From assembly GCA_964546815.1 (NCBI GenBank), contig CAZJLR010000013.1, positions 1 to 64,000 of the forward strand: a stretch of 64,000 nucleotides of DNA. Direction: 5' to 3'. Below, piece after piece: positions 42,367-51,783 of this stretch. Origin of the DNA: JAIEPM01 sp964546815 (GTDB lineage Bacteria > Cyanobacteriota > Vampirovibrionia > Obscuribacterales > Obscuribacteraceae). Within the stretch, counting starts at the first letter, position 1; every line of letters starts with the position of its first letter. Position numbers and translations under genes: made by a program. The notes under the pieces are model-generated. The model was not told the origin of the DNA. It ran no database searches and saw only the letters and a list, made by a program, of their open reading frames with translations.

Positions 42367-43440
42367 ATGTCAGAACCGGTTTCCGACTACTTTTTTGGCG
42401 ACGGCCGTTTCGAAAGTGAACCGGCTGATTTTGAAACGTTTTCGCGCCAATTCGAAAATCGATTTCCGCGCGAATCCGATTGTATTGAAGAGCTGTTTCA
42501 ACGTCTAAATGCAGAGTCTAATTTCGTCTGTCGAATGTGTGGCAGCCAGAGCATTGAGCGTGAATACGGGGCAAGGGACTACAGGTGCCTGTCATGTGGC
42601 AAGTATTCCTGGTTTACTTCTGGTACCTTTTTTCACAGAATGAAGATTGCTCGTCCTTACTTGGCTTTCATCATGCTAAAAGAATATGGCATTGCGGTTA
42701 GCACCTCGCGATTTCGAAAGGCTTTGGCTGTTAGCTATTCTACTGCGGCTGACATTTTTCAGCGTTTGTCTATGGTTATTTCAAGGAACATGGATAAATC
42801 CTTTTGCCTGCTGCCTTCTGCTTCCTTTAGCGATTTGTTTTGTAAGCGTAGTAGAGAAACTCCAGCTAGGAAGCATCCCGTGTCCGAAGAGCATGAATTT
42901 CAGTACTTTTCCAGCTCGGATGAGCATGATGGAGTCCATTCTCCGCTTTGTGAGAAGAGTCTGGAAATAGTCTTGGGCTTCGAATTAGATGCTCAATCAA
43001 GCAAAATTGTTGATTTGTTGAAGGCCCAAGCAACTTCATTTGAGGAGTTAATCAGTCGCTCTGGTATGACTATTGGCGCACTATCTGAGCTCTTGTTGAG
43101 CTTGGAACTGGCGGGAATTGTCTCTCGGCAGGCTGGAGACAACTATGTTTTTCTTCAGCCCAATAACGAAAAAGCTTCCAGTCAAGAGTCGCTAACAAGC
43201 GAGGAGGAATCGAGCAAAGTAAGGTCATTTGTAAGTTTCTTGCGGGGTGTTTTTCAGGGGATAAGTCGAAAGTATCTTCAAAATTATTTGGCCAGTTATT
43301 GGTGTCACGTTGATAGGAAAATATGGGCTCCTGGGTCCTTATTCAAAGCTTGCGCCAGGTTCGGAGTCCTGCAATCTAAAGAAGTACTTGAATATGTTTC
43401 GCCCTTGGAAGTAAAAATGGCTGTTCCAGGCTCCGATTGA
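42367..43440 (+). CDS. Domesticated IS1595-like zinc ribbon with winged-helix insert
   Basis: 357 residues from ATG 42367 (TTG 42358 is the alternative; GAGG is 10 bases before the ATG). The N-terminal part has a zinc ribbon (C58, C61, C77, C80, numbered from TTG 42358, as are the positions below) followed by YSWFTSGTFFHRMK and an HTH-like segment, the start of IS1595/ISXO2 transposases. The DDE catalytic core is absent. In its place are a low-complexity linker and, at about 212-267, a winged helix like the DprA C-terminal domain (LISRSGMTIGALSELLLSLELAGIVSRQAGDNYVFLQP). The end (FQGISRKYLQNYLASYW) recalls the transposase C-terminus. Probably a DNA-binding protein derived from a transposase. 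No terminal inverted repeats are seen. Confidence 0.7.
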   Translation: MSEPVSDYFFGDGRFESEPADFETFSRQFENRFPRESDCIEELFQRLNAESNFVCRMCGSQSIEREYGARDYRCLSCGKYSWFTSGTFFHRMKIARPYLAFIMLKEYGIAVSTSRFRKALAVSYSTAADIFQRLSMVISRNMDKSFCLLPSASFSDLFCKRSRETPARKHPVSEEHEFQYFSSSDEHDGVHSPLCEKSLEIVLGFELDAQSSKIVDLLKAQATSFEELISRSGMTIGALSELLLSLELAGIVSRQAGDNYVFLQPNNEKASSQESLTSEEESSKVRSFVSFLRGVFQGISRKYLQNYLASYWCHVDRKIWAPGSLFKACARFGVLQSKEVLEYVSPLEVKMAVPGSD

Positions 43441-43625
43441 CCACCCTGCCAGGTTTGTCTTGTTGTTAAGACCAGAGCGGAACATTTCATGATCATTTGT
43501 ATGTGCATTGTCTTCGGGCTTTACAATGCTACAACCTGCTATTGATGGCTATCGGTCTCAAGTTGCTGGGTGGCGCAGCGCAGTTGCTTCGCCTGAAAGA
43601 CATAACGCTTTAGGAGAGTGATAAA

Positions 43626-44732
43626 GTGGACCTTTACGAATACGAAGCCAAGCGAATTTTCGCCGAATATGGCATCAAAACTCCGCCCAGTGCCAGAATC
43701 ACCAAGCCCGAAGGGCTGCGCAGTGTTCATTTTGGTTACCCACTGACACTCAAATGCCAGGTATTATCTGGCGGTAGAGGCAAAGCTGGTGGCATTCAGT
43801 TTGCAAAAGACTTGCAGGAAGGTGAAACTCTTGCAACTAAGTTGCTTGCTATGACAATTAAAGATTCTAAGACTGAAAGTCTTTTGGTTGAGCCCAAAGT
43901 ATCAATCGAAAAAGAAATGTATTTGTCTGTCACTCTTGACAGAGGTCGCGGTTGCCCTGTTTTCATTGCTGCCGCTGATGGTGGCATTGAAATCGAAAGT
44001 AATGAAAACATCATCATCGTTCCAATACAGCACCCCTATTCTGCATATCAAGGACGTAAAGTCGCTCAGCTAATGGGACTAAAAGGAAGTTTGGCAAGCA
44101 AGATTGCTGACGTCGCCAACAAACTTTTCCGTTGCTTTGAAGAACTAGATTTAGACCTTGCTGAAATCAACCCGCTGGTTGTCACTAAAGGTGAGGATGT
44201 ACTTGCTCTTGATGGCAAAATTACAGTAAATGATGATTCGCTCGGTCGTCAGGAACGCTTTAACGGCTGGCAAGACAAGCATATGACTGATTTGCCTGCC
44301 AGAGAACGCAAATCCAAGCAGTTGGGTCTAAACCTTGTGGAGCTGGATGGCAACATCGGCATTATGTGTAATGGTGCTGGTTTAACCATGGCCACAATGG
44401 ACATGGTTAAAAACTTTGGCGGTGAGCCTGGCAATTTCCTTGATGCCGGCGGTGGAAGTGATTCTGAAAAGACTCTAGCTGGTCTGGAAATAATTCACGA
44501 AAATCCTACCGTAAAAGTTATTTTGCTCAATATTTTGGGTGGTATCACTGCCTGCGACGAAGTCGCAACTGCTCTTGTTGAGTTTATGAAGCGTCATCCT
44601 GAGCGAAAGATGGTTGTTCGTTTGCGAGGAAACAATCAAGACGTTGCAGAAAAAATGCTTGCAGCTTCTGGTACCAAACTTCACGCAGATCTAGAAGACG
44701 CAGTGAAAGCTGCCGTAGCTGCATCTAAATAA
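43626..44732 (+). CDS. sucC: Succinyl-CoA synthetase beta subunit (ADP-forming)
   Basis: 368 residues, slightly shorter than the usual 388. It begins MDLYEYEAKRIFAEYGI and has an ATP-grasp (KCQVLSGGRGKAGGIQ, LAEINPLVV) and a C-terminal ligase domain (NLVELDGNIGIMCNGAGLTMATMDMV, FLDAGGGSD). The alpha-beta complex interconverts succinyl-CoA and succinate with ATP or GTP formation. The start is GTG with GGAG seven bases before. sucD follows after 28 bp. Confidence 0.96.
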   Translation: MDLYEYEAKRIFAEYGIKTPPSARITKPEGLRSVHFGYPLTLKCQVLSGGRGKAGGIQFAKDLQEGETLATKLLAMTIKDSKTESLLVEPKVSIEKEMYLSVTLDRGRGCPVFIAAADGGIEIESNENIIIVPIQHPYSAYQGRKVAQLMGLKGSLASKIADVANKLFRCFEELDLDLAEINPLVVTKGEDVLALDGKITVNDDSLGRQERFNGWQDKHMTDLPARERKSKQLGLNLVELDGNIGIMCNGAGLTMATMDMVKNFGGEPGNFLDAGGGSDSEKTLAGLEIIHENPTVKVILLNILGGITACDEVATALVEFMKRHPERKMVVRLRGNNQDVAEKMLAASGTKLHADLEDAVKAAVAASK

Positions 44733-44760
44733 CTGAATACAATTTCAAGGAGATTTTAAA

Positions 44761-45648
44761 GTGATTCTCGTTAATAAGAACACCAAAGTATTAGTTCAAG
44801 GTGCAACCGGCAAGATGGGTGCATCACACGCCAAAAGAATGATTGCCTATGGTACACAAATTGTGGCTGGTGTCACGCCATCTCGAGGCGGCGGCAAAAT
44901 TCCAGGAACTGAAGTGCCTGTGTTTGATACAGTGAAAGAAGCCATGGACGCCACTGGTGCTACAGCCTCTGTGGTGTTTGTGCCACCTTATTTGGTGCTT
45001 GATGCAGCTTCTGAAGCTATCGATGCCGGGATATCATTGCTTGTTGTAATCACCGAAGGTATGCCCCCGCAAGACACAGCTAAGCTTGTTTCGCAAGCTA
45101 AGGCCAAAGGCGTAAAAATGATTGGACCGAACTGTCCAGGAATTATTACACCGTCAGAATCACTCCTCGGCATTCTTCCCGGTTCTATATTCAAAAAAGG
45201 TCCTGTTGGAATGGTGAGCAAAAGCGGTACATTGACTTACGAAATTGCACTTTCACTAACTGATGCAAATCTCGGTCAATCAACCTGCGTTGGAGTTGGC
45301 GGAGACCCAGTTAAAGGTATGGAGTATCCAGAAGTCCTGACCTTGTTTGAAAATGACCCTGAAACAGAAGTCATTGTTTTGATAGGTGAAATTGGTGGCA
45401 CTGCAGAAGAAGAAGCTGCCGAGTTCATTAAGAAGAACATAAAGAAGCCGGTCGTTGCTTACATCGCTGGTCAGACTGCGCCTCCTGGAAAAAGAATGGG
45501 TCACGCCGGTGCCATCATATCTGGTGGCAAGGGAACTGCTGATTCTAAAATGAAAGCCCTTCGCGCAGCAGGAATCGAAGTAGCGTTGACACCAAGGGAA
45601 GTTGCTGACAAAGCTGCAATGCTTCTCAAGCAGCCATGCAGCAAATAG
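44761..45648 (+). CDS. sucD: Succinyl-CoA synthetase alpha subunit
   Basis: 295 residues. A CoA-binding Rossmann fold (KVLVQGATGKMGASHAKRM) is followed by the phosphohistidine region GHAGAIISGGKGTADSKMKAL. The GTG start has AAGGAG before it. Forms the sucCD operon, ended by a strong hairpin. Confidence 0.97.
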   Translation: MILVNKNTKVLVQGATGKMGASHAKRMIAYGTQIVAGVTPSRGGGKIPGTEVPVFDTVKEAMDATGATASVVFVPPYLVLDAASEAIDAGISLLVVITEGMPPQDTAKLVSQAKAKGVKMIGPNCPGIITPSESLLGILPGSIFKKGPVGMVSKSGTLTYEIALSLTDANLGQSTCVGVGGDPVKGMEYPEVLTLFENDPETEVIVLIGEIGGTAEEEAAEFIKKNIKKPVVAYIAGQTAPPGKRMGHAGAIISGGKGTADSKMKALRAAGIEVALTPREVADKAAMLLKQPCSK

Positions 45649-45717
45649 GTTTTAAACAAAACCTATTTTCAGTATGCTTCTGAAAATCCCGGTTGATAGG
45701 AGCTGATTCAGGCATCT

Positions 45718-45765
45718 AATAGAAGGGTGGTTGACCACAAAGGTCCTCCACCCTTCTATTTAGAA
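45718..45765 (+). terminator. Terminator of sucCD
   Basis: AATAGAAGGGTGG (45718-45730) pairs perfectly with CCACCCTTCTATT (45748-45760) over 13 bp. An inner GACC/GGTC extends the stem. The T-run is short (TATTTAG), but the stem is very strong and the position right. Confidence 0.8.
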
Positions 45766-45771
45766 GAAATG

Positions 45772-45799
45772 TTGAGCCTGTTTTTTTTCAGTATATAAT
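45772..45799 (+). promoter_or_regulatory. Sigma70-type promoter of YceI gene
   Basis: TTGAGC (45772-45777), a 16-bp spacer and TATAAT (45794-45799) give a good promoter, about 73 bp before the chosen start. The start of transcription is near 45806. Confidence 0.65.
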
Positions 45800-45871
45800 C
45801 CCATTTAAGTCATCAACACTTTTCCAACCGTACTTGTCTGTCCCAAATTCATGTGGTACCTGAAGGCAAAA

Positions 45872-46534
45872 ATGAAAATCATACCTCTACATGAAAAATG
45901 TTGTTTACTGCTTGCACTTTTTATTCTTACATTTAGTTCTACTGCTACTATGGCAACCTTTGCCGAAACTGACAGCTGGGGCTTCGACCAGGCACACTCT
46001 AAAGCCATATTTGTAGTAAGCCATGACGGATTAGTACCTGTGACCGGCTGGTTTGACAAAATAATGGGCGGCCTCGATTTTGACTCCAAAGACTTAAGCA
46101 AGTCAAAAATAATTGCCTACGTTGAGGCAAACAGCTTGAATTCAGGCGTTTTCGCCAGAGATTTTCATTTGAAATCTGCCGATTTTTTCGATGTGCAAAA
46201 ATATCCACTGATGAAATTTGAATCAAGCTCCATCAAAACAATTTCTCCGTCTAAGTTTAAGCTGGAAGGAAATCTCGAAATTCATGGTGTCAGCAAGAAA
46301 GTCATACTCGACTGCGATGGTCCATTCGGTCCTATAATTGATGAACACGAAAAACCAAGAATAGCTGTGCAAGCCAAAACAGTTTTGAACAGACAAGACT
46401 TTGGCATTAAGTGGAATCGGATTTTAGCTAAAGGCGTGTCAATGGTCGGAGATAAAGTCGAAGTGCGACTAGAACTTGAGTTTGTCAAAGTGGAAAAAAA
46501 GAGCCAGAGAACAACTCGAAAGCTTTCTAGTTAG
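45872..46534 (+). CDS. YceI-like secreted lipocalin-fold protein
   Basis: 220 residues. MKIIPLHEKCCLLLALFILTFSS is a signal peptide ending near AETDS; GAAGG precedes the ATG at 45872, so the longer frame from 45851 is not used. The body WGFDQAHSKAIFVVSHDGLVPVTGWFDKIMG...DFHLKSADFFDVQKYPLMKFESSSI, LEGNLEIHGVSKKVILDC and FGIKWNRILAKGVSMVGDKVEVRLELEFVK is YceI: a ten-strand barrel that binds isoprenoids such as quinones. Likely periplasmic. The 3' end overlaps the convergent TPR gene by eight bases. Confidence 0.9.
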   Translation: MKIIPLHEKCCLLLALFILTFSSTATMATFAETDSWGFDQAHSKAIFVVSHDGLVPVTGWFDKIMGGLDFDSKDLSKSKIIAYVEANSLNSGVFARDFHLKSADFFDVQKYPLMKFESSSIKTISPSKFKLEGNLEIHGVSKKVILDCDGPFGPIIDEHEKPRIAVQAKTVLNRQDFGIKWNRILAKGVSMVGDKVEVRLELEFVKVEKKSQRTTRKLSS

Positions 46535-47885
46535 AACGCAGCCCCGTCCACATTCCTTCAGCCGGTTTATATAGCAGCGAAGTGCGCCCTCCGGCAAGAA
46601 AGTCCTTAATTGTCCAGGCTAGATCATATTCTTGTATGCTTGCCCTTCTAATCAGGCGTAGCAAGCGCGCTGCGCATTCTCTATCCTTTGGCGCGTAGTC
46701 GTGAGCTTTAGCATAATCAGCTAAAGCGGCCTGATAATCGCGCTCAATTTCTTTCAATATTCCCAATCGCAAATACGGACGACCGGATATAGGACGCAAG
46801 ACTAGCCCCGCCTTGAATGCTTCTTCAGCTGCTCGAGGAAATGTCGCTTTTGCCAAAACGTCGCCTGAGGCAAAATATAAATACGCAACTTTCTCGCTGT
46901 CGCTAGCTTCTCTTTGCACTACTCCCAGTGTATTTAATAGCTGTTCCGGACCTGTTTTCTTAAGAATCAAAAGTAGTCTTTGCTTGAGTTGTGCAATTGC
47001 AACTTGTTCTGTCAGTGGTGTCCAGTACATACATACCAAAGTTGGTTCAAGCGCGTCTCCCAGCTGAGAATTACTGATCAAGGCGCGAGACAGTATGTCG
47101 GCGCTGCCCTTCTTATCAGTGCTATGACGATATGAACTTTCAAGATAGGGAATCGCCTGCCCGGTTTGTCCCAGACACAAAAGCGCTTCACCTTTTGCCA
47201 GGTTGGCAGCCGGATGATTTTTGTTCAAAATCAAATCACGATCAGCCAGCTTGATGGCTTCGCGGTAGCGCTTTTGCAATAAACGTAAAGAAGCAAGCGC
47301 TGTGGCCAGTCCTGGAGTATTTGGATGATGCTCCATAGCAAGTGTGTAGAAAAACTCTGCTTCTATTTGATTGCCACTCATCCGTGCAAGCAATCCTTGC
47401 ATGATCAAAACAGATGGGTCATAGGGAAAGCGTCTTTGAACATATTGCAAATATTCATAGGCAGCTTTGTAGCCGTTTTGTTCTAATCTATTATGAAACA
47501 ACGAAAGAACAGAATCTGGCTTTGTCGGGTCTAAGTTGTCTGCGGCTTTGTATTCCTGGTCGGCTAAATCTTCAAATCCCAAGAGTTGAAGCACCTTACC
47601 GCACATCATATGTGCTTCGGCATTTTGAGGTTCTCGTTTGAGAAGATCTTGGAGTTGCTCTAGTGCATGATGTGTGTCCTTAGTTCTGTTCAACTGCATT
47701 TGAATTCTGTTCAGTTCATACGAAGATTGCAGTCCGTTTTGAACATTTTCAGCGCTGGCGTCCGTCCTTTGTTTTTGAGTTTCAGCTTTTGCGCATAGTG
47801 TCATTGTGCCGCCAAATTGACTTAACAGGGCGAATGAAAGAAGCATTTGTCCAATCACCATCTTGCGTACAGCTTTTGTCTTCAT
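46527..47885 (-). CDS. Exported TPR-repeat protein
   Basis: 452 residues. An N-terminal signal (VIGQMLLSFALLSQFGGTMTLCAKA) is followed by many TPR-like helix pairs (AHMMCGKVLQLLGFEDLADQEYKAADNLDPTKPDSVLSL, RPYLRLGILKEIERDYQAALADYAKAHDYAPKD). No enzymatic domain; probably a periplasmic scaffold. The downstream end overlaps YceI by eight bases. Transcribed toward it, and divergent from the next TPR lipoprotein. Confidence 0.85.
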   Translation of the reverse strand: MKTKAVRKMVIGQMLLSFALLSQFGGTMTLCAKAETQKQRTDASAENVQNGLQSSYELNRIQMQLNRTKDTHHALEQLQDLLKREPQNAEAHMMCGKVLQLLGFEDLADQEYKAADNLDPTKPDSVLSLFHNRLEQNGYKAAYEYLQYVQRRFPYDPSVLIMQGLLARMSGNQIEAEFFYTLAMEHHPNTPGLATALASLRLLQKRYREAIKLADRDLILNKNHPAANLAKGEALLCLGQTGQAIPYLESSYRHSTDKKGSADILSRALISNSQLGDALEPTLVCMYWTPLTEQVAIAQLKQRLLLILKKTGPEQLLNTLGVVQREASDSEKVAYLYFASGDVLAKATFPRAAEEAFKAGLVLRPISGRPYLRLGILKEIERDYQAALADYAKAHDYAPKDRECAARLLRLIRRASIQEYDLAWTIKDFLAGGRTSLLYKPAEGMWTGLRSN

Positions 47886-47943
47886 ATAAACAACTCTAGA
47901 ATGCTAATCCCAAAATTTAGAACAGTCCGATGTTTCAGAAGTA

Positions 47944-47949
47944 TATAAT
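47944..47949 (+). promoter_or_regulatory. Possible -10 of lipoprotein gene
   Basis: TATAAT lies 29 bp before the ATG at 47978. The -35 region is weak, so confidence is limited. Confidence 0.4.
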
Positions 47950-47977
47950 TGCCATGGAGCAAAGAGGCGAAATCTAA

Positions 47978-48997
47978 ATGCGCGAAAAGCCAAAAAATCA
48001 CAAATTCGTCAATATCTTATCTCAATTCGCCTCTTTGCTTTTGCTCAGCGCCTGCCAAAATCATCCCGACTGGGAAGCAACACTTAAAAACGCTGAAGAA
48101 GCCAACTTAAAGCATGATAGCAGGACCGCAATCAAGTACTACAATCTTACGGTCAAGCAAATGGATGATGTGCAGGCAGATCCCAGAAAGGAGTTGCCAG
48201 TTATCGACCACTTACTTAAATTGCTATTGAAAGACAAAGAAATTAGCGAAGCCGATAAGCTGGCTAAGCGCGCCCTTTCAATGGCTGAGCGCGTTTATGG
48301 TCCTTCAAGCGTTGAGGTACTGTCTGAACTGATTACTCTGCGCAGCATAGCTAGCGAAATTCCAGACAAAGAACTAATGGCTAAATATTTGGAACGGATG
48401 ATTGAAATCCAAGAGAAACTTAGCGGGGCAGATAGTTCGCAAGTTATGTGGCTATTAGCTGAATATACTCGAAACGTTTCAATTGCCTGTGGCGAAAAGT
48501 ATGACCCAGAAAGACTCAGGCGACTCGTTAAAATGAGCGATAAATACCTCGGAGTGGCCGCGCCGCAAACATTGCGTTATAAAAGAATTCTTGCCGACTA
48601 TTTGATCCAGAACAAATCCGAAAATGATGGCTTCAAAATTTATGATGCGTGTTTGCTTAGCGCAAAAGAAAAGGCCAGAGGGTTGCTTCCTGAAATCGAA
48701 ATGTACTACGCAGGAAACTTACTCGAATCTGAAACAGATAAAACTGAAAATCGCAAAAAGGCTCTAAACATACTTCAGGAAGCCTTCCGTCTCGCCGGAC
48801 CCGGCCCCACCTTCAATCCTATATTGGCCCCAAAAATAGCAGATTTGCTTGGCGACGCATTGATTGCCAGCAATGATAAAAGGTCTGCCGAAAAAGTTTA
48901 TCTGTCTATTGCTCAACAATATAAATCAAACAACAACGATTTGATGGCAAGCCAATATCAGGAAAAGGTCAGCGATTTGCGCGCAGCATCCAAATAA
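47978..48997 (+). CDS. TPR-containing lipoprotein
   Basis: 339 residues with a lipoprotein signal ending in the lipobox LLSAC (FASLLLLSACQNHPDW). The mature part is helical TPR-like sequence (DSRTAIKYYNLTVKQMD, EADKLAKRALSMAERVYGPSSVEVLSELITLRSIA). Expected to be tethered to a membrane. No SD stronger than AGAGGCG. Partner unknown. Confidence 0.85.
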   Translation: MREKPKNHKFVNILSQFASLLLLSACQNHPDWEATLKNAEEANLKHDSRTAIKYYNLTVKQMDDVQADPRKELPVIDHLLKLLLKDKEISEADKLAKRALSMAERVYGPSSVEVLSELITLRSIASEIPDKELMAKYLERMIEIQEKLSGADSSQVMWLLAEYTRNVSIACGEKYDPERLRRLVKMSDKYLGVAAPQTLRYKRILADYLIQNKSENDGFKIYDACLLSAKEKARGLLPEIEMYYAGNLLESETDKTENRKKALNILQEAFRLAGPGPTFNPILAPKIADLLGDALIASNDKRSAEKVYLSIAQQYKSNNNDLMASQYQEKVSDLRAASK

Positions 48998-49026
48998 AAT
49001 GCTTCCGGAATTTCGCAAGAATGGCT

Positions 49027-49503
49027 TTATTTAATGCCATAAGTGAAGTACACTTCGCAGCCGGCACTCGACTTGAAAGCCGTTACTGTAACGCTGCTAC
49101 CATAGCGCTGATTCCAGGCAAAAACTGACTTGTCTGTGCAAGCCTGCTCATTCAATGTCCAGCCGCCGTTTTTTAGTGCATCGCGGTAAAAACTGATGAT
49201 TGCCGAGGGACTGTCGGGCACTGCAAAACGAGCTCCCATTGTGCGTCCGTTTTTAGATGGATTTTCAAAACCGTACAAAAACTTTCCGCTAGGAAGCGTG
49301 ATTCCGGGCATATCTGGCGCTTTACTTACCAGGTGCGTTTCATTTCCATCGGTCGAGCGACTCTTTACCGGCGGAGCTTTGCTCTTATGCACACCTTTGG
49401 ACCTCGTGCCAACTTGATCCTTTATGTCCGCAAAACACTGTGTATTCAAAGTCATTGAAACTAACGCAATGAAGCTCATAAATCGAATCAAAAATGTGCA
49501 CAT
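49027..49503 (-). CDS. Secreted hypothetical protein
   Basis: 158 residues from ATG 49503, where GGAGTAAGGAT gives a strong SD; the longer frame to 49545 is less likely. Signal peptide (CTFLIRFMSFIALVSMTLNTQCFA). The mature part ends in GWTLNEQACTDKSVFAWNQRYGSSVTVTAFKSSAGCEVYFTYG. It contains DSPSAIISFYRDALKNGGWTL, like small domains found in proteins that bind outer-membrane components. Family not recognised. Two Cys residues could form a disulfide. Confidence 0.7.
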   Translation of the reverse strand: MCTFLIRFMSFIALVSMTLNTQCFADIKDQVGTRSKGVHKSKAPPVKSRSTDGNETHLVSKAPDMPGITLPSGKFLYGFENPSKNGRTMGARFAVPDSPSAIISFYRDALKNGGWTLNEQACTDKSVFAWNQRYGSSVTVTAFKSSAGCEVYFTYGIK

Positions 49504-49535
49504 ATCCTTACTCCACTTTCTATCTTTGAAATGAT

Positions 49536-49577
49536 TGAGGGACACTCCACTATGTTAGCGTCCCTCATCAGTTTTTT
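49536..49577. terminator. Hairpin with T-run, orientation unclear
   Basis: TGAGGGAC (49536-49543) pairs with GTCCCTCA (49560-49567). A T-run follows on the plus strand, but the genes around it are both minus. It may end antisense transcripts or weakly terminate the large minus-strand gene. Confidence 0.4.
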
Positions 49578-49617
49578 CTTTGTTTTGGCTCGCTCACGGC
49601 GCGCCTGCTTTAGATTA

Positions 49618-51783
49618 TCAAGGACAACACCAGTCGGGGCCGTCCGCTTCCGGACAATTCTTGAACCTTAAGACGCCAAGTAAGCCTGCTTTACCTGATG
49701 AAGGATACCAATTTGCAACAGAATCAGACTTGCCAGACATGCGACCTGAGCCACATTCCCAAAAACTTGAATTTACCCATCTACCTGAGATTGCAATTTC
49801 GTTATTTTTGTAGTCTTTTTCACCGTCTGGAACACCATTAATGGTGAGTGGACGATTTACGTCTCTGTTGTTTGCTTGCGATTTATAGTCATATTGCAAA
49901 GAGGATGGCACGCTGTCAGACAAGTCGAGCTGTCCATTTTTGTTTGTAATATAAAGGACGCTGTTGAAAGGTATTGGTTTGGAAAAAATAGTATTCGGAT
50001 CTGCTCCCGGAGCGATTTGTCTCATTCTCGCTGCAAGGTCTGCTTTGATTGATCCTTGTGCATTACAGTCAGCCAACAAATCGTCCAGTGTCCCGGTTGG
50101 GAATGGTGGTCTGCCTGCCAGATGCTTCAGTCCTGAGCTATTACCATTCGTGATGCAATAACCTCTGGTGCCCATGGCCGGAACAGTTACACATCCAGAC
50201 CCACCGCCGAAACCTCCTTCCACTTCAAGTATGTACTGCTCGAGCGGCATGAGGTCATTATAGTGAGTGCTACCTGTGGCGCCTCCTTTGACACCAACGT
50301 CACCGTTAAGGAATGAGGCGAAAATATCTCCAGCGTTGGGGTCTGTGCACTGTGAAGGGCCGCCGCCGCCAAAACTGCCACTATTACAGGTGGCTACGTG
50401 AGTTATTGTAGTTGCAGTTCCTCCGCCGACTGACTGCCCGGGCGGTCCCTGTCCGGTGGTGCCCATTATGGTGCAGCGTTCTGGATAGCGCGATACGTAC
50501 CTGCCTTGATTGTTCATTTTCATGGCCCAGAGATCTGTGCCGTCTATAGCCCCGTTATCTGGATAAGTTTTGCACGAATTTTCCGGTTCGCTCGCTGAAA
50601 TGCTTCCATCTTGTGTGCTAGCCGAGTGTGATTTGATTACGTCAGACGGGAGTGGTCCTTTCCCTTCATAGTAAGCCATGAAATCGCGCGTTTTGCCTGA
50701 GGTAGGGAATGACCCATATGCAGTCACTCTGAATATTTCAATTCCTGCTGGTTGCATTAGCGGACCTGCATAAATTGAATTGCCCGGGTCATTAAGATCA
50801 CCATTAAAGCTGTTGCCGTAGTTGTCGATAATAATTGTTCCGCCTGACTGTTGAATCGGGAACGTTTTGTCGAGAACTCCGACTACGGCGCAGGAACGCA
50901 ACTGGACATTTCCACCAGCTTTGGAGAAATTTGCCTGGCCTCCGGACATAAATGCATTTGCCAGAGTGAAAGGCTGAAATGGTGGCTTCTCTAAGCTGTT
51001 AAAGTCTTTGATTGATACCAGGTGTGGTTGCTCTCCTGGTCGCATAGGTACTGCCCATGTCTGAGGCACACCATTTACCTTAGATGAAAACGAAAAAGAC
51101 TGATAACCTGAAAGAAACTGCTTGTTGCCGTTAACATCCTTAGTTACTGTGTCGCTTGGGCCAAGACTTGCTCCTGCCGGTATCGAATTCAAATCAAAAA
51201 AGACGTTACTTGCCTTTCCACGAGCCATATAAGCTATCGCATAATCAACGTCATTTTGTGAGACTGAATTACCTGCCCCGCCCTGACCGTTGTCGAGCAT
51301 GCGAACGCTGTTCTGATTGGACATTCCTTCAAATTGTGTTTTCAAGCTTCCAGAAGCAGCAAGTTTGTTTTCCAGGATTTGCCCAATTTTCAAGACTGCT
51401 TGAGTCAATTGAGCTGCATTTTTTGCCGCTGCGTTGGTTCCTTCGGCTTGCGCATTTAGTTGCGCCAGGACTGCCTTTCCAACCAGCCTGTTGTAGTTGA
51501 GCAGATTGACCTTGTTACCAGGATCCAGGACATCTTGAAACTCAAGTGACAAATCTGTTCCTGTAGTCGGGTCTATTCCAGAGGGAACAGTGTAATCAGG
51601 ATTTTTCAGTGATTGTTTAGCAACGTTCAAGTTGCCTGAATCAGTTGCATGCTGCAGTTCTTTGCCGCCACCAATCAATAATTGCCAGAAGAAAAATGCT
51701 GCGCCGACAATTAATAATACGAATCCCAGTGCTACAACTAGAGCTAATACTGCTCCATCGCTTTTACGTCTTCCCTGTGCCAC
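49618..51783 (-). CDS. Large Tad/TadG-like surface protein
   Basis: About 721 residues from GTG 51783, chosen because GGAG lies eight bases upstream inside the longer frame that begins at ATG 51810. RRKSDGAVLALVVALGFVLLIVGAAFFFWQLL is one N-terminal membrane helix. GGGKELQHATDSGNLNVAKQSL then matches the TadG/TadE head (positively charged, eLQ.AaD...LA pattern). The long rest is Gly/Ser/Asn-rich, extracellular, with many Cys, ending in KNCPEADGPDWCCP. A pilus-assembly or adhesion role is inferred from the N-terminus only; no tad genes are near. Confidence 0.65.
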   Translation of the reverse strand: MAQGRRKSDGAVLALVVALGFVLLIVGAAFFFWQLLIGGGKELQHATDSGNLNVAKQSLKNPDYTVPSGIDPTTGTDLSLEFQDVLDPGNKVNLLNYNRLVGKAVLAQLNAQAEGTNAAAKNAAQLTQAVLKIGQILENKLAASGSLKTQFEGMSNQNSVRMLDNGQGGAGNSVSQNDVDYAIAYMARGKASNVFFDLNSIPAGASLGPSDTVTKDVNGNKQFLSGYQSFSFSSKVNGVPQTWAVPMRPGEQPHLVSIKDFNSLEKPPFQPFTLANAFMSGGQANFSKAGGNVQLRSCAVVGVLDKTFPIQQSGGTIIIDNYGNSFNGDLNDPGNSIYAGPLMQPAGIEIFRVTAYGSFPTSGKTRDFMAYYEGKGPLPSDVIKSHSASTQDGSISASEPENSCKTYPDNGAIDGTDLWAMKMNNQGRYVSRYPERCTIMGTTGQGPPGQSVGGGTATTITHVATCNSGSFGGGGPSQCTDPNAGDIFASFLNGDVGVKGGATGSTHYNDLMPLEQYILEVEGGFGGGSGCVTVPAMGTRGYCITNGNSSGLKHLAGRPPFPTGTLDDLLADCNAQGSIKADLAARMRQIAPGADPNTIFSKPIPFNSVLYITNKNGQLDLSDSVPSSLQYDYKSQANNRDVNRPLTINGVPDGEKDYKNNEIAISGRWVNSSFWECGSGRMSGKSDSVANWYPSSGKAGLLGVLRFKNCPEADGPDWCCP

